Assembly (NCBI GenBank): GCA_013076295.1
Contig: RQOL01000519.1
Coordinates: 62,001-126,000 of the forward strand
Source: Sanderia malayensis
Taxonomy: Eukaryota; Cnidaria; Scyphozoa; Semaeostomeae; Pelagiidae
Direction of reading: 5' to 3'
Length of the DNA stretch: 64,000 nt
Shown: positions 19,521 to 34,500 of the stretch, piece by piece
How positions within the stretch are numbered: the first letter of the stretch is position 1
Layout: every line of letters begins with the position of its first letter
Translations under genes and position numbers: made by a program
Notes under the pieces: model-generated
Database searches by the model: none
Told to the model about the DNA's origin: nothing
What the model saw: only the letters and a program-made list of their open reading frames with translations

Positions 19521-22500
19521 CTGTAGAAAAAAGACATTGTTATATGCAACTCGCCAGGCAGTAGGACACACATCTTGTAAACTGCGCGTTTGTGTTGCCA
19601 TTATCATTTAGGTTCTCTTTATTTAAAAAACGAAAAGCATTTAAAATCATAGAACAGCAAATGAAATACTACTTTACCTCGTCGTCAAACTCTTTGTATG
19701 TCCCTTCACTTGGAAAGTGAAGAGTTATTCTTCCTTTAAACATGGAAGTAGATTGGAACTTCCTATCCAACTTCATCCAGTTCTGATCAAGCTTTGATTT
19801 GATGCTTTCAATCTGTCTTGCATCCTCTTCTCCAGATTGAATTAGATCATTAGCGATCAAGTGAATCACGTATAGGATGTGTTCGTATTTGCGTATCTCG
19901 ATCACCAATTCCTGTCAGAAAAAAGTGATGATGATTAATAATACCAATCTGTGATAAGATCCCAAATCCGAAAACATCAGATGAAGATCGAAATTCAGAT
20001 TGAATTCATGGATATGTTGATAAGACTTGTTAAACTTAATAGCTAAAATGCTTCTTAATAAAACACCTACTGCCTTTATCACGCTACTTTGGTTTTCAAT
20101 TGGATGAGAGTAAAAAATTATGACACCTAATTAAGACGTTAGGGTGTATCATTCCTTGTAAAAGCCCCGGAATCCTAGCTACACAGCTAAGGAACAATCT
20201 ACATATTGACGAATGGCTCGCCGTCAATTACCGTGATATAAATTTCCAATTCCCTTTCACGTGGTCGTTTCTTGGCCATAGCATCAGCATCCTTTTCCGT
20301 CTTTTCAATCCACAATTGCAAGGAAGTGATGTCACGATGGAAGGCCTTTGCAATGGCTTCTTCAAGACGGCTTTGTCTTTCATTGGCTGCTTGATTAATG
20401 TCTTTCCATTTCGAAGCAATGTAATCGATTTGATTCTGAATGTCGTCAGCACCGTGTGTTGTCGTTCGACCGCCAATCAACTCGCTGCCACAGTCCAACA
20501 CAAGACTGACCTCTGCGGCTTCCCCAGATAAATCTCTTTGAAGAGCCTGCAATTTAAATATAAAAAACGTGAATTTAAATATAAATTCTCTCATTATAAT
20601 CAGAGTAGCACATCACCTCATTAACCAGAAGTAAAGCATTCAACCTTGCCTTCTGGCGTAAGCCATGGAAAAAATATGCAATGGGATTAAATTTAAAAAT
20701 AACCCAAAAAATGACTTCAGATGGTGCTTAATCAAGTATCACTGTATATTGTGATATGATTCGCATAGCGCCTCAAAAACAAATCTCTTAAGATGTAGAT
20801 ACGTAATGTTAGTGCATACCCTTTGTTCATTGATCTGACTGTGTAGCTCTTCCAGGTTTTCTGAAATGGGTCGTTGCTTGAGTTGGAATCGTTCCGCGCT
20901 CTCCAAACGCATTATCACTTCATTGTATACAATACTGTATCTATCAGCCTGGGACAGTGTGACGTCAATGTTTCTACCCCTCGCCTCTAGGATAGTTACA
21001 ATGTCATCAAATCTGCCTCGGATTAATGTAACCTCTTCTTCGATTGCTAAAAGTCGTTGTTGCTCTATAAGATGAAAATCTTCTGTTATGAATTCTAATA
21101 ATGATAATGATAAAAATATTGAATCAATGAAACCAATGTCTCGGATATCAGCTTCAGTGGATTGGATAGACGAAGGGCCTTGGAGGTTTGGTGTTGATTT
21201 GCAAGAATACTTGGATTATGGTATATTATTATAGTGCGCTGTGTCACCTTGGCCTTCTTTCTGAACAATTGAAGTGAGCTGTTTGGAAATATGCGTCAAT
21301 ATCTCCACGGTTCCTTTGTGGTTAAACGTGTCATTCATGAGCAACTGCAAAATAAAAAGTAAATAGTAACAGTTTATAGGGTCGGGGTAGTATATAAACA
21401 CGCACATGCAAGCACAGATAAATAAGCTGGTAGTGTTATCTTCCTTTTGATAATAAAAAACAAATCAAGACGTTGATAGCACTCGAAAAAGGCCAGACAA
21501 GAGAGGGTGGATAGTCACAGTAGGCACGCTAAGCATCACACAAGACGACTAAGACGAATAAGACGATTAAGACGACTAAGAAGACCCACCTTCTGCTCGT
21601 TCATTTGCTCCAAAGCGGCATTGAATTGGACAGATACAGGTTCAAGGGTGGTGACCCTTCCTTCCATCTTATCCAACCAAATAGCAAGTGGCTGGCGAAT
21701 TCCGTGGTATTTCTCGGAGCACTTGACGACCTCGTCGAATCTTCGACTATGGTTAATCAAATGGATCGCAGCAACTTGCCAATTCCTGTTGACACTGTCG
21801 AGAATTGGCAACAAATGAGATTCCTTGCGGTTCTTCTCAAGATTGATCAACTCGTGGCCACATTGATTGATCAATTGGAACTCCATGCGATGTGCCTCAA
21901 CATCTTCAGTGATTTTCTGTTGAATACGAAACCGATAAAACGTTATCAAGCAAACACCAATAACGAGCATCATTTAAAACAATGAGCCCTGTAAGATTAT
22001 TCCAGAAAAAACATCCTTTAGCTTCATCACATCTATTCCTTATTCAAGGATATCGACTATGGGGTATTAAGCTTGTAACTAGAAGGCCCTCCTTGTATTA
22101 AACTTTATCATTAGGCTGTTTCTAATACTTTCAATAATTATCGCTGTGAAACCTGTCTTAATGGTGGAAATTTACTCAAGGCGGACACCTGCCCTGGTTC
22201 CCGATAGTGTCCACCTTAGACAGGTTTAAATGCATCTAGAGCTGTCAAAATACGTGATTTGTAGAGACTTTCCAGGTCGGGTAAAAAGAAACTTGAGACA
22301 TACCGTGAGGTTCTCTTCGAACTCGAGAATGTCAGTGCTGATTAGTTCTCCGGAATCCAATTTCTTAATAACAGTGACAAGCCACTGTTCAAATGTGATC
22401 ACAATCTTGTGATACACGGCCACAATGTCGTCCTTGCGTTTAGTGGCTTTCAATTCTAACTCTCCAAAATGTTTGTTGATCTTTTGCATCTTATCCAAAT

Positions 22501-25500
22501 ATCTTTGAACGCCACTCTCCCTGCGCTTCTCGTCAAGGCTGACGTTCAATGAATTCACGCTTGGCTTGTGTCCTTCTATATCTAAAGTAATCAACTGTAA
22601 GGAGAAAACAGAGCTTCGTAAGTCACAAAACACACACAGGTAGAATGCAGCCAGGACATACATGCAGCTACACGTGCTACTAAAACAAAGCCACACAACT
22701 TTGAAGCAATATATTCAACAGTTAGTAATCTGGGGACATAGGTTCGTGCAAATAATGGCAAAGCCTCGACCAACCTTAACTTCTTTGATCTGTTGTTGGA
22801 GAATATAGATTTCAAATGAGACAGTGATCATTCTGTCAAATGTCTTCTTTGTCTGTTCACTCCACTTCAGCATGGAGTCTACACCATCTTTAAAATTCTG
22901 CACAGTTATGAGAACAGTCTGCAGTTTGCTATAATAGCTGGTGATATTGATGGTCAGTTCTTCATAGCGTTTCACAAGAGTTGTCGTAACTCTGATCCAA
23001 GTACCTGCAAAGGGAGCGGGACAGTCATCATTGGTTTGTGTGCAGATATTATAAGGAGAGACAGAGACGCCTTTTCTCCGCGAAGAGGTGTATCTATCAT
23101 CCACAAGTGCCTTTGACGAATGCTATTCCTTAGAAAGAGAGATTTTTCAGAGCAAACCGATGAAATCGTCATTGGCTGCCTGATAGCATCATCGATCACA
23201 AAGACTACTGATTCTGTCCATCCATTGCTTTCAACAAAGCAATTAAATCAAGTGCCACACATGCAATATACGTTCATGTTCAGCTGAGTCATATACTGTA
23301 TAGGCATCAAGAGATCTTGACGCAACATCGAAAAGCTATAACATGTATACAGAAGTTGAAGAGTGGAAGCAAAACGTGGAATGGATTCATACCTGGCGGC
23401 TGTGCTGTTATGTAGCAGCCAATTGCATGCTTGACGTCTTGTTTATCAAGACCAGAAAGAACCTCGGCAGCCATTTTGATGCTGACCAATTCAGAGTGCC
23501 TCTCTTCTACTGAAGTTCGGAAAGCCTGGATATATGAGCAAGCATCAAATTGAAGTGACAGTCATAGTGTAATAATAAAATCAATAAAATATATAAGTAG
23601 GAATTATGGTATTAGAGTAAAGAGTCAGAAAAGAGAGGTGGGAAAAGTGTAGCAAGATGATCGGAAATGAGATAGCAAACATACTTTTATGACGTCGAGT
23701 TTCTTTTGGATCTTTTTGGCATCGGATGGAACATGTTGTTGAAATTCGGTGGTGAACATTTGCTGTGCCTCGTCAAGCCATGGCGTAAAATTGCTCACTT
23801 TCTCTTCGTAGTCGTGATGTTTCGTGAGCGACTCGTTGATGAGATTGCTCTTGAACTGCACAGCTCTGAGAAGCTTTCTGTAGCGATCGTTGATACTGTG
23901 TAGCCTCTGTTCCAGCACCCATGTCTGACCAGAACTACCCACGCTGGATGAAATTGCCTCTGGTACGTTGGCGAGATAGTTCTCAAGCTCTTTCTGGAAA
24001 GCCTATTCAACAAGACACACAATAACACCGTCATTCGCATAGTCTTGCAACAACCAAATACCAGATGGTGTCATTACGCATACAAGTCGAGGAATCAAGC
24101 TTAAGACAAGAAAACAATATGCAAACCAGGTTCACTATGTCGAGAACGGTTGCATCTCTCAATGACACAAGAGGCTTACATATTCTGTGGTATGCATGGC
24201 CCCAAAAGACTCTCTACCATTTAATACACACACGTAAATTTAAACTTTTGTTATTGTACACTGCACGGCTCTCGGTTATATTAATCCCTTCCCACAGTTT
24301 ATTCATAGAAGGATCTTATAACGACTGATAACCGAAATAATCTCAATTGTTCAAAAGACAATCAACCTTGCCGACAAAATAAGCTTGACAGGGTGAGTCT
24401 TACGAGGTAGGAATGCAGATATTCTTCATCATAACATACCTTGGCCTCAGCAAGAAAAGCTTCCCCGTGGTGATTGACTTTTTGTAAATCAATCTCTTTT
24501 CTTTTTACTCCATCAATGAATATCTGGAAAACAAAATTTTCAATCAACCGAGTTTGGCACGGAAACAATTCAGCAAGAACTTCGGGTATGAAATCAATTT
24601 ACCATTGAAATGCATGGAAAATCATTGCTGTCTTCTTAACAAACGTTTTGATTCAAGCAACGAGGACAGACTGAGCAGGTAGATTACCTGGTGTTTGTGG
24701 AGCAAATCCTTCACACTGTTATAATCTGGAGCATTTATGTGAAAGCACGCCGATTGCTCTTCTGCAGACTGGAGCCACGCCTGGAAATAACAATTAATAG
24801 TATTTATTTGGATGGCTGTTGGAGAGATCAGTTGACTATGTATTGTCTCAGATTACCCCTTCCCCAAGTGTGGTTGATACACATGCGCAAGAACAGTTCT
24901 AATTCTTTTTGTTGAAATGCGCATGTGTGGTAACCCCAAATCAAAGACAAACAGAAACATCGTTTAACTTTTATCTTTTCAGGAAGAAGATTAATACAAA
25001 ACTAAGCTTGCAAATAAAAGACAGATGATTAAGCAAAAACTTTCTTTTTCACTAGCTTCTGTTCAAGTTTTACTGTGCAAACATGTTTTCAAAGGCAGAA
25101 GAAAAAGAAGCACAGATTCCCCAATCTTTGTTGTACTCATGAATGTATTTGTCTATTCAGTGATTGATAATAATGTATCGAAATAAGGACTGGTAACCAT
25201 CAAGAGCTTCCAGACAAGGAGAAAACAATGGTTCTTTAAAGACGTGGCAGAACAAGCCAATCAAAGAGGGATTCCACATGCAGCATTCATTTGCGAACAA
25301 GCAGGAGTAATTGCCCCTCAACATCCGGTGTATTTCTTACAAACCCATTATTCGCTACGGGACAATATGTGAATCATTCAATAAAGGTTATTTCGACTTA
25401 TTAAACTGCAATTATTATAGAATGGTTGTCATGGCTTATTATTTTTATTAGAACTTGGAATATTTATGATTTCTCTTCGGCTGAATACATCTTGTTTCAT

Positions 25501-28500
25501 CTCTCATACCCACCTCAATTCAACTGACCCCCATGTACACACAACTTTTGGAAAATCGATTTTATTCCTTTAATCCTGAAGAGCTGAGTGATAGCAACTT
25601 GTCACAAATATTTCATCTAAAATGCACACTTTTCTTACAAAAGGGTTTATAAGGAGCTCACTACTCAGGCTGGTGAAAACTTAAAAAAACTTTCTCCGAA
25701 CTGTCTCAAAATAATTGACAAACGTTTTAAATTTTTTATTTAAACTTGTACGTCCAACATACTACAAAAAATTATGGCGTTGAAAATTCGTTGATGCTTC
25801 GCAAAGAAAAGTCGTTCTGAGATGCCAGTATTTTCTTTATTTAAGAAATTTGAATCTCACAGTGTGCAATTTCTACAATTTTGTCCCACCGAAAACTTTT
25901 GGTGGATTTAATAATAAATTCTGAATACTCAAAATTTCCATAAAATGCTAAGCTCGTTGAGATAAGGTTAGATTTCTGGTTGCAAAATAAACAGATACTG
26001 TGAAACATACTCCTGTCAAGAACCTTTCAAAAAAATGAACATGATCTTGATTTAACACTGTTTGGATTTAAATACAAATGAGTATTTATTCAATCTTCAT
26101 CCTCAAAAAGCATTTTATTCTTACATTTAATTTAATACGCATCGTGGTGGATAATGTTTCATTCCTAATTTCAAAATAAAGGAACAACCATTCGCAAAAG
26201 AAACAAAATTGGCAAAATGATTTCCTCCTTATTTCAATTTACATGTGCCAAGCCCAGCCCCTATTTTCACAAACGAGTACATCAGCTAAATTAATAACAT
26301 TTTAATGCTAAGTGGCTGATAATTCTACAAATCAACTTCGTTTGCAAGCTACTTCGGATAAACTAACGAAAATTTACCACCATTGTTCGAACGAGGATAT
26401 AAAAACTCAAAACTCGACTTGACTGCTGATGTAAAATATAAATATACCTGGAAGTCGGTTATGGGCTTCAGTGATGGAACAGAAATCGTGTAAACTTCCA
26501 TGATTACGACAATCACAAATTGACTTATTCGCTTTAGGACTTCGCAGGGTAAGCAAAAGTCAACAACTCAACTTTGCAATTCCAGGAACGCCCACCAAAT
26601 TGAGTTAACTGTTGCTGACAGATTGAGTTTCCTTCAGTCGTCAGGTTATCATCATCAAATGGTACGCCACGGTCTATTGGCTCTGTTGTCTGGCTTATCA
26701 ACGCGTTCATTGAAATAAATTCAGTGAGCCCCCCGTTTGGCCATTCGAAAAGACATTGACAAAACAGATAATGAGAAGAAACAAAGGGGGAAGGCGTCAT
26801 GGGAACCTTAGTTGAAACAACCAATGATAAATGAGGATGATGAGAAAAACAACAGAGTACAATCAAATCAAGGAGTGGCAAATATAACATGCAGAACTTT
26901 ATGATATTGTTTGCTACAAGGCTGCTCATATCAATGTGTCTGCTTGTCTTTTCGTTTTTCGGACAAGTTCAACCAATGCTAATTCACAACCCATGTATAA
27001 TAAGCTAATGTATAGATTGTGAACGCTGAAAATAATCCAATGAAGGTTGTACAGGGAGTAATTAGCGGTAAACATATAAATAGAATTACGTGTACAAAAA
27101 TATTGTTATTAGAACCCATGCTCTGACCCAGTCTGATGCTTTCGTCACTCAACTCACACAACCAAAACAAAAAAAATCATGAAAAAGCAAAAAAATAATG
27201 AAATAAAATTTGCATAACCCTCGCACGGGGTTCCTGTCATTGCTCGAGGCAAAAAGCATCGCAAAACGACGATCCCCTTTGGAAATTTCTAGAAAATATA
27301 AACAGACCACCATCCCAACCATCTTAAATTGAAAAATATTGATATTTCGTGGAGGTATTTGTACAAGGCCTTTTCTTTGAAATTAATGAAACGTGAAACT
27401 CTCCCAGGTCCAAAGAATAGGCGACAGATTTTCCCATAGAATATCCATACTCTTACTGAAGACTAGAATTGCTAATCTGATTAGAAAAAGCAAATAAACA
27501 GGATCTTTTAAAAGCGATACAATATCCAATGAATAGAAATATATGAGTTTAAAATGTCTGTGTACAAACACTAGCAGTCGGTCAACCTCACCCTTTTATG
27601 ATAAGATATTCACAACAGCAGGAAAGATGGTTTCATATAAAAACTGGTTTAGATGTAGCAACAAACAAGCTAAACCACGATAGAGAGATTTCTTTGCCAT
27701 TGAATAACAAAGTCTATAGTCTAATATTGATTTCCTTTAGCTGCACCGACCGACCTCTTTCTTCTTTTCATATTAAATAAGAGTACAAAGATGTGAACTT
27801 CAATAAACATATACATATACTCAGGTTCATACATTTATCCATTCATACATTTATCCATTCATACATTCAATCATTCACTTATTGTTTCTTTCCATTCTAC
27901 CTTCACCTGCAATATTCAATGACTTTTTGTGTCTTTTGTATGCCCAACAAAAGTTATAGTACTACCCGATGAAAAACAGATTGAAACGTTGTATCAATTC
28001 TTTCCCTGTTATTCCCACAGACTTCCTGCACTGAATATAACTTAGCTCACAACTGAATTTATTGCTTTACGTTTTGTTTTGGGTTAAAAACTGAGTGTTT
28101 TTTTCGCAAAAATCCATATACACCTTATTGCAATCATTGCAACCACTAACCAAGAATGATATTTCACTGCACTCAGTGATGCAAGCAAAACTAATCACTG
28201 AAGACAATGGTTCAAAATGATATAAATAAATAACCAGCTGAAATCATTCCTGATAAAAATAAGCATGTTTCAGCCTTCTTCTGACTCGTGCGTGTTCCAG
28301 CCTCTTTCTGACGTGGTGCGTGGTTGGATAAGATATGAGATATAACAATCATTACACTGCAAACTTACCAGAAATGGATTCAGCGTTCCTTCAAACTTCA
28401 TCAGCATATCGTGAATGATATCCAACTTTTTATTTCTACCCTCGCACTCTGATTGCAGCTTTTCCCATTGCAATTGCAGTGACGTCATCTTAGTATCGAG

Positions 28501-31500
28501 TACCATGCGCTGTTCAGGGGACAGCTCCGTTCGACTGGCTTGTAAATATCTTCGACCGCTTGAAAGTGCAGTGTCAATCGTGTCTTCTTGATCACGAATA
28601 TCAGTCAATAGAGTCTGAAAAAACACAGATCGATACGTATAAGCATTTATAACACAGATATCATGACATTGTGGCCTTAGCCATACAGATACAGCTACGA
28701 GCTACACTTGGTGAATGGGACTAATGAATAGGACTGAGACTACAGTACATTAAATGCAATCTTTGTTAGTGCGATAAACAGTGAAACGTGTGCACAATTT
28801 CCCATGCAGCAAATGTCCAATGAGAGGAAACAAAATTGAAATTGAAACATCACAAATTGAAAAATTTTATTTCCTTTGTTTTCTTACATCTACGTTTTTA
28901 AGTTTGCTGCACCAGAAGTTATACATGTTTTTATATTAAATACGAAATTAATGGTTTTCAGCTTTCCTTCTGAAAAGGATGAAAATTCGTGATAAAGTAG
29001 AGGGAGTGTGATCTGCATGCTTGCACAAAGAGCATGTACGAAATAAAGATCTGTGTACAAAGTGTATAAAATAATACATTGTATGTATATGTTAGCTATG
29101 TTTTAGAGCAGCGTGTTTCAAGGAAGGAATCGTGGAACCCATGACCTGCTAAGCAACTGATGGAAGAAGTAGCAAATGTGGTTTGGAAAAAATGTAAGCT
29201 GGAGACCTTGGAACCTTTCGTGGTAACTGATGCACGAAGTTAAGTGAAGATAAAATATTTCTGCAGATAAAGGGCGTTTCGATCCAAAAAACAGAGAGCT
29301 GAGGTTTCAAACGATTATGGTAAACACAGTAATCCTGACCAGACTGGGTCAACTGTATACAGAGAATTATGTCTTAAGAGGCAGACAATAAAACCATTCT
29401 TACGTCATTACATTTACGGAAGAGAGATTACAAATGAACGGATCGACGAAACTAGGTAACAACAATCCAAATTGTTAGCATTTGTAAGGCCTAGCATTCT
29501 CCATTCGAAGCAATATGCATTAGCTCTGCGTGTGTCATCAAGGCGAAGGTCTGAAGAGCAGTGAATTCAAAGCAACCATGGTTGGAAAGAATTCTCAGAC
29601 ACGCGGGGGGTCTACACGTGTGCAAGCATTGACAATAAAACAACGATCAGAAATAGATAATGCGTTTGCACTATTTGTAAAGATGCGCTTTTGAAAAGAA
29701 GTTGGCGAGGATCTACAGCGAATTAAAATGCAAATCGAGCTAGATAGGCAACACCCACAAAACAAATCCTGGATCATTTCAGGTTACATAATTCCAACAA
29801 AGTACAGGTACTTTGCACATGATATGCTAATGTAAGCGACAGGTCAAATCAGCCAACGTGCATTTGAAAATAAAATAGATGCAAAACAAGATGTATAGTC
29901 GGTGTTTTTCTGTCTTCTTGTTAATAACTGTATTAAGTAGATCAATTTTATAAGATTTTGTAAACTTATAGGCTTGCATGGTGCAATTACATGGTCAAAA
30001 GAAATGATCAATGCATAATCCTATGACTCAGCATACGTATGAATTGTGAATCTTTGATTTTATGTGAAGCATTGTCGTCTGGGCATGCGAAAATACAGGA
30101 GTAATTTCGATGAAATACCACAAACCTTAAAAGCGCCTATATATCCGAAGTTTCGTCTTCTATAAATCGATGAACATGAATATGAAGGCGAATCCGTGTC
30201 TGAGTCTGAGTCCATGTTGCTATGCATGTCTGCGAATATGAGACTGGCCTTGAAGCGGCGGGAAATCTATACTCGGAGAATGCAGATAGTATTTATTGCG
30301 AATTCTCCAAGATTTCATTGACGAGAAACTTGTTGCTCAAGGCATGTGATGTGAAGCGTGCTATGTTTCACAGGGAGACAACGGTGTCGTTATTCTCCAA
30401 ACAATCCCTTTAGTCGATTGATAATAATGGCGGCGTAATGAGGGAAATTAGCACCACGTTAGCAATTCAAGTAATAGCATCAACCGTGTAGTTGCATACT
30501 GATTAATATTGAATCTTCACGCGCCATTAAAATGTATTCAATGCTTTGAGAGTTAAAAGCAGGTTTCATAAAGTATGCCAACTGCTAATTCCCTTCGGGA
30601 TCGTACAACTGAGCGGGGTTTGGGATTGTGTACTTTTGCAGTCAATATTGACATGATGGAAAGAAAGCGAACACAGTACGATCAAATCGACTCTTTTGTC
30701 AAAAGCGAATTTTGACCAGGATGCACAAAGCTATCTTATAATTCCGTGCAAATTAATCCTCGCTTCCATTCATAAGATCCGAGTAAAACGAGGCTAATTA
30801 CTGCATGAATCGAGAAGCTAATCTTTGATTGAAAAAGGCTTATGAACCAAGGTAGCTGAGAGACAAAAATAGCAAAGGAAATAAGCATTAAAAAATCAAC
30901 AATGAGTAAGGAATTGAGAAAGCTGGAGCATAAGGAAAAAAGAAAATTATAACCGAGCAAACATGTCAGCAGGCTTCGGTATCCTTGGTTAAGCTGGAAA
31001 TATCAACGGTCTTCGCTTTGTAACCACAAATCATAAGTCTCACAACATTTCTTCTAATTTGTAGAACAATTAACAATGTTCTGAATAAGCAATTGTAAAT
31101 AAGAGGGCACTGTGATCAATTCAATTGGTGGGTCCGTTCAAAGCGTGAGAAATATGGAAAAGTTTTCGAAGAAGAGAAAGATGTTTGATGATAAACAATA
31201 TGGAGTTGAAGACAATGCAGTATTAACCGTTGCTAAGCTGGACATGAAAGAAGAGCCAAGTGTCAAGCCTCAAATATCGCCAAATACGGAAAACCAATTA
31301 TACTTAAGTACAACAGTGACTTGGAAATATGGAAAGAAAAGATTATAATACACGAGGAAAGGTGATCAGGAGAAATCTCCATTAATGGGAGTTCCCTTTC
31401 ACGTATACATTACAATTTGACCATTGATAAGGAAACGCCCCGTGACAATGAATCATCCAGTAATAACTTGATATTAAAGTATGCATTTCACATAGAAATA

Positions 31501-34500
31501 CATATCTGATTATTTCACTGGATAAAAGCAGAGCATAACACCATACAAAGCATTGGATTGCATTCAATGCAAACACTAATTGTTAAGAAATACTTGGGCA
31601 CTTGTTGGACTAATCGATTTAACCAAATTCAATGGAATCAATGGATCCATGCTGCCAGGAGACACATTAGCAACTTGACATTGTTCGGTTAGCAACCAAT
31701 TGTTTCCTAGGTTTTGTCACTTGCGGGCTATGCATTGAGCCTGCTCAGGGAGGGCGTGTTGTTTATTATTAGCCAGAACAGCGTTAGGCCACCAAACAAT
31801 ACCCCCGAGGTGATGGATTTCACTTGGCACAAGAGCTCACATGGGGCCAACTTTTGAAATATTTATGCTAGAAGGCTGTGAATGGTCTCAAGCTGATTAG
31901 AAGGTCCTAATTAGTAGGATTCGACCCCTTGTGAGTGACATTTCAAACTATTTCGAAATTTGATTTTTCTAACTCTAGCTTTATGTATGATAGGTAGCTA
32001 ATGTATTTCACTTGGGGCAAGAGCTCGCCTGGGGCCAACTTTTGAAATATTTATGCTAGAAGGCTGGGAATGGTCTCAAACTGATCAGAATGTCCTAATT
32101 AGTAGGATTGGACCCCTTGTGAGTGACATTTCGATCTACTTCCAAATTTGATTTTTCTAACCCTAGCTTAATGTATGATAGGTACTGAGAACGACGGAGT
32201 AAAGGGCTCTCGGATACAAAAAGACTGGAAACGGATTCCACGAAAATTGCGGGGAAAGTAACAATCTATGCCGCAATGCATGATGAAATAAGTCCATGAA
32301 AAGGAATATACGAGTTTAAAATGTCTGATGCGAGACTGCGTTGACGAATCTAAAATAAACAAATCAAGTTTGCAACATACCTTCTGATTCACTGTTTCTA
32401 TTCGAAGGTCATCACCAATCGAAATTCTTTCTTTGGCAAGTCTTTGCTCAGCCTTTTCTACCCAAACAATCAGCTTATCTATCTTTTCGATAAACTGCAT
32501 TGCTTCTTTTTCCTTTGCTTCATCAGGAGTAGTTTGTTGCTTCGTCTCCTCCATTATCAATTCGATCCTACGAGGAACTTCCTTCAGCAGATATTCATGC
32601 AATTGAGAGAGTGTTTGTAGCTTATCAATCACGTCTTCCCGACTGGCTTTGGATTCCTCGTACAAGTCAGGTGCAGCTTCGCATTGTTGCACGGTGAATC
32701 TAAAATCATCCAAAAATGCCTCGTAGATCTAAAACAAAAGATTTATGTTATGAGAATCGTAGTCCATGGTCATACAAGCATCGTTGGATTCAAAGTTGAA
32801 AGCTGTAGCATCGAATACCATACCACAATGGAGTATTTTTATCAGCGAAAAAGACAAAAAACACAATTTATACCAATACTTTGAGTTTCATGCAATAATA
32901 TTGCATGATAGCTGCAATAAGATCATTTTTATCATATATTTTTATGTTAATTTTCATCTTACCTCAGACTGGCTCAGAAAGTCCTCCCCACTGGAGTAAA
33001 CTTTCTGGATTGGTTTGCGATGTAAATGTAATTCATCGTACAATGTCTATGGTAGAAGAGCAAAAACAATGCTACAAACATATTTTACAATTATTTATGT
33101 ATTTAGCGGCTTGAATTAATAGTTCTGCGACAGATTCTAACCATCATAGCTCTGGGACGGTCTCAACGTAACGTCCCTTAGACATGGTAAAAGATTGACA
33201 GGGACATTGTGAAAATAACAGTGGGAACAACTTACCGTGTATCGATCCATGAAAGCTGGCAAATCGTCTGGTCCACCAGGTACGTCATCAGTTATGACGC
33301 GTTTAGTTTCTTCAAGCCACGACAATTGCTTGTTCAAAGCTTCAACGAACTCCGTAACCTTGGGCAACGTGATTTTCAACTTCTCCACACGACACTGTGT
33401 TTCATTCAAAGCCGTGTCCCATCGCTGCAATATTGAATTAGTCTCGTTCAGCTCAACGTCAGATAGCTCTTGCGAGGCTTCTCTCAGATTGCCTGCGTCT
33501 GTTCTTGATGAACTAAAACTAGCCATGATATCCTGGAAAATGAGAAAATTTGACAATAAATGGTTTTCATCACGCCAATGATATAAACAATTGTTATTCA
33601 CACTGATGTATTACTGGTTACACTGTGGAAGAGCTAGAAAACCCCTGTTTTATTCAGTCTCGAGATATTGCAAAAGATTAGAGACGTTACCTTCAATTGT
33701 CCCAGTCTGTCTGTGATCTGGCTTGGCTCCGCTGTGAAACCAGGTTGCTCCACTAATTCCTGTTCAGCACTGCACAACCAATCATCGAGTTGAGTGGCAA
33801 CTTTTAGGATCACTTGAACTTTTTCCAACCTGCAAATTAAGTTGAAAACATTGCTTGAATTAAATCAGTTCAAACGATTCAAATAGAACCATGCCTCAAT
33901 AAGAAACCGCTTGCCTTTTGTGCCATTGGTGTAGCTTTGTTGACACATGAGACCATTTCTCCATCAGAACAGTAATCTTATATTGCAATTGCTTGCCAGA
34001 AACATCGACTTGTTTCTCCAAAACATTCTCAAACTCCTCCTGGTTATCAGCCATTTGTTGCAAAGCAACCTGGAAAATCAAACATATTAGAACATCAGAA
34101 ACATTTCCTCAGCTTAAAAAGCCATGAATGAAATAAATGACAGAATGGAACACTTTGATTGACTTACATTGGCTTCCTTTATTTCTTCATCTCCAATATC
34201 AACATCAACAGCTACTTTGTCCTTGGACTTTAGCATCTTTTCCACTGACTCTAACCAACCTAGCAATCTATCTGCAGATTGGTCTATTTCCTAGAATAGG
34301 AAAAAAAGAACGAATCAGAATCTTCGAAACCTTCCACGAGGTAGAGTAAATTAAATAAATCGTCAAATTCAAGAAAGAGGGGTTTGTTGCTGCAAAGCAG
34401 GTAATCTACAAAATCACTTGCAGACATAGTGAACAAGAGCTAATCCATCTGATTCTAAACTACAACTTTAGAACAATCTATGCCCGATATTCTCAAGACA

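Noticed and set aside
31112..31348. Plus-strand 78-residue ORF in a spectraplakin intron
   Set aside because: No homology recognised, no splice context and low-complexity composition.
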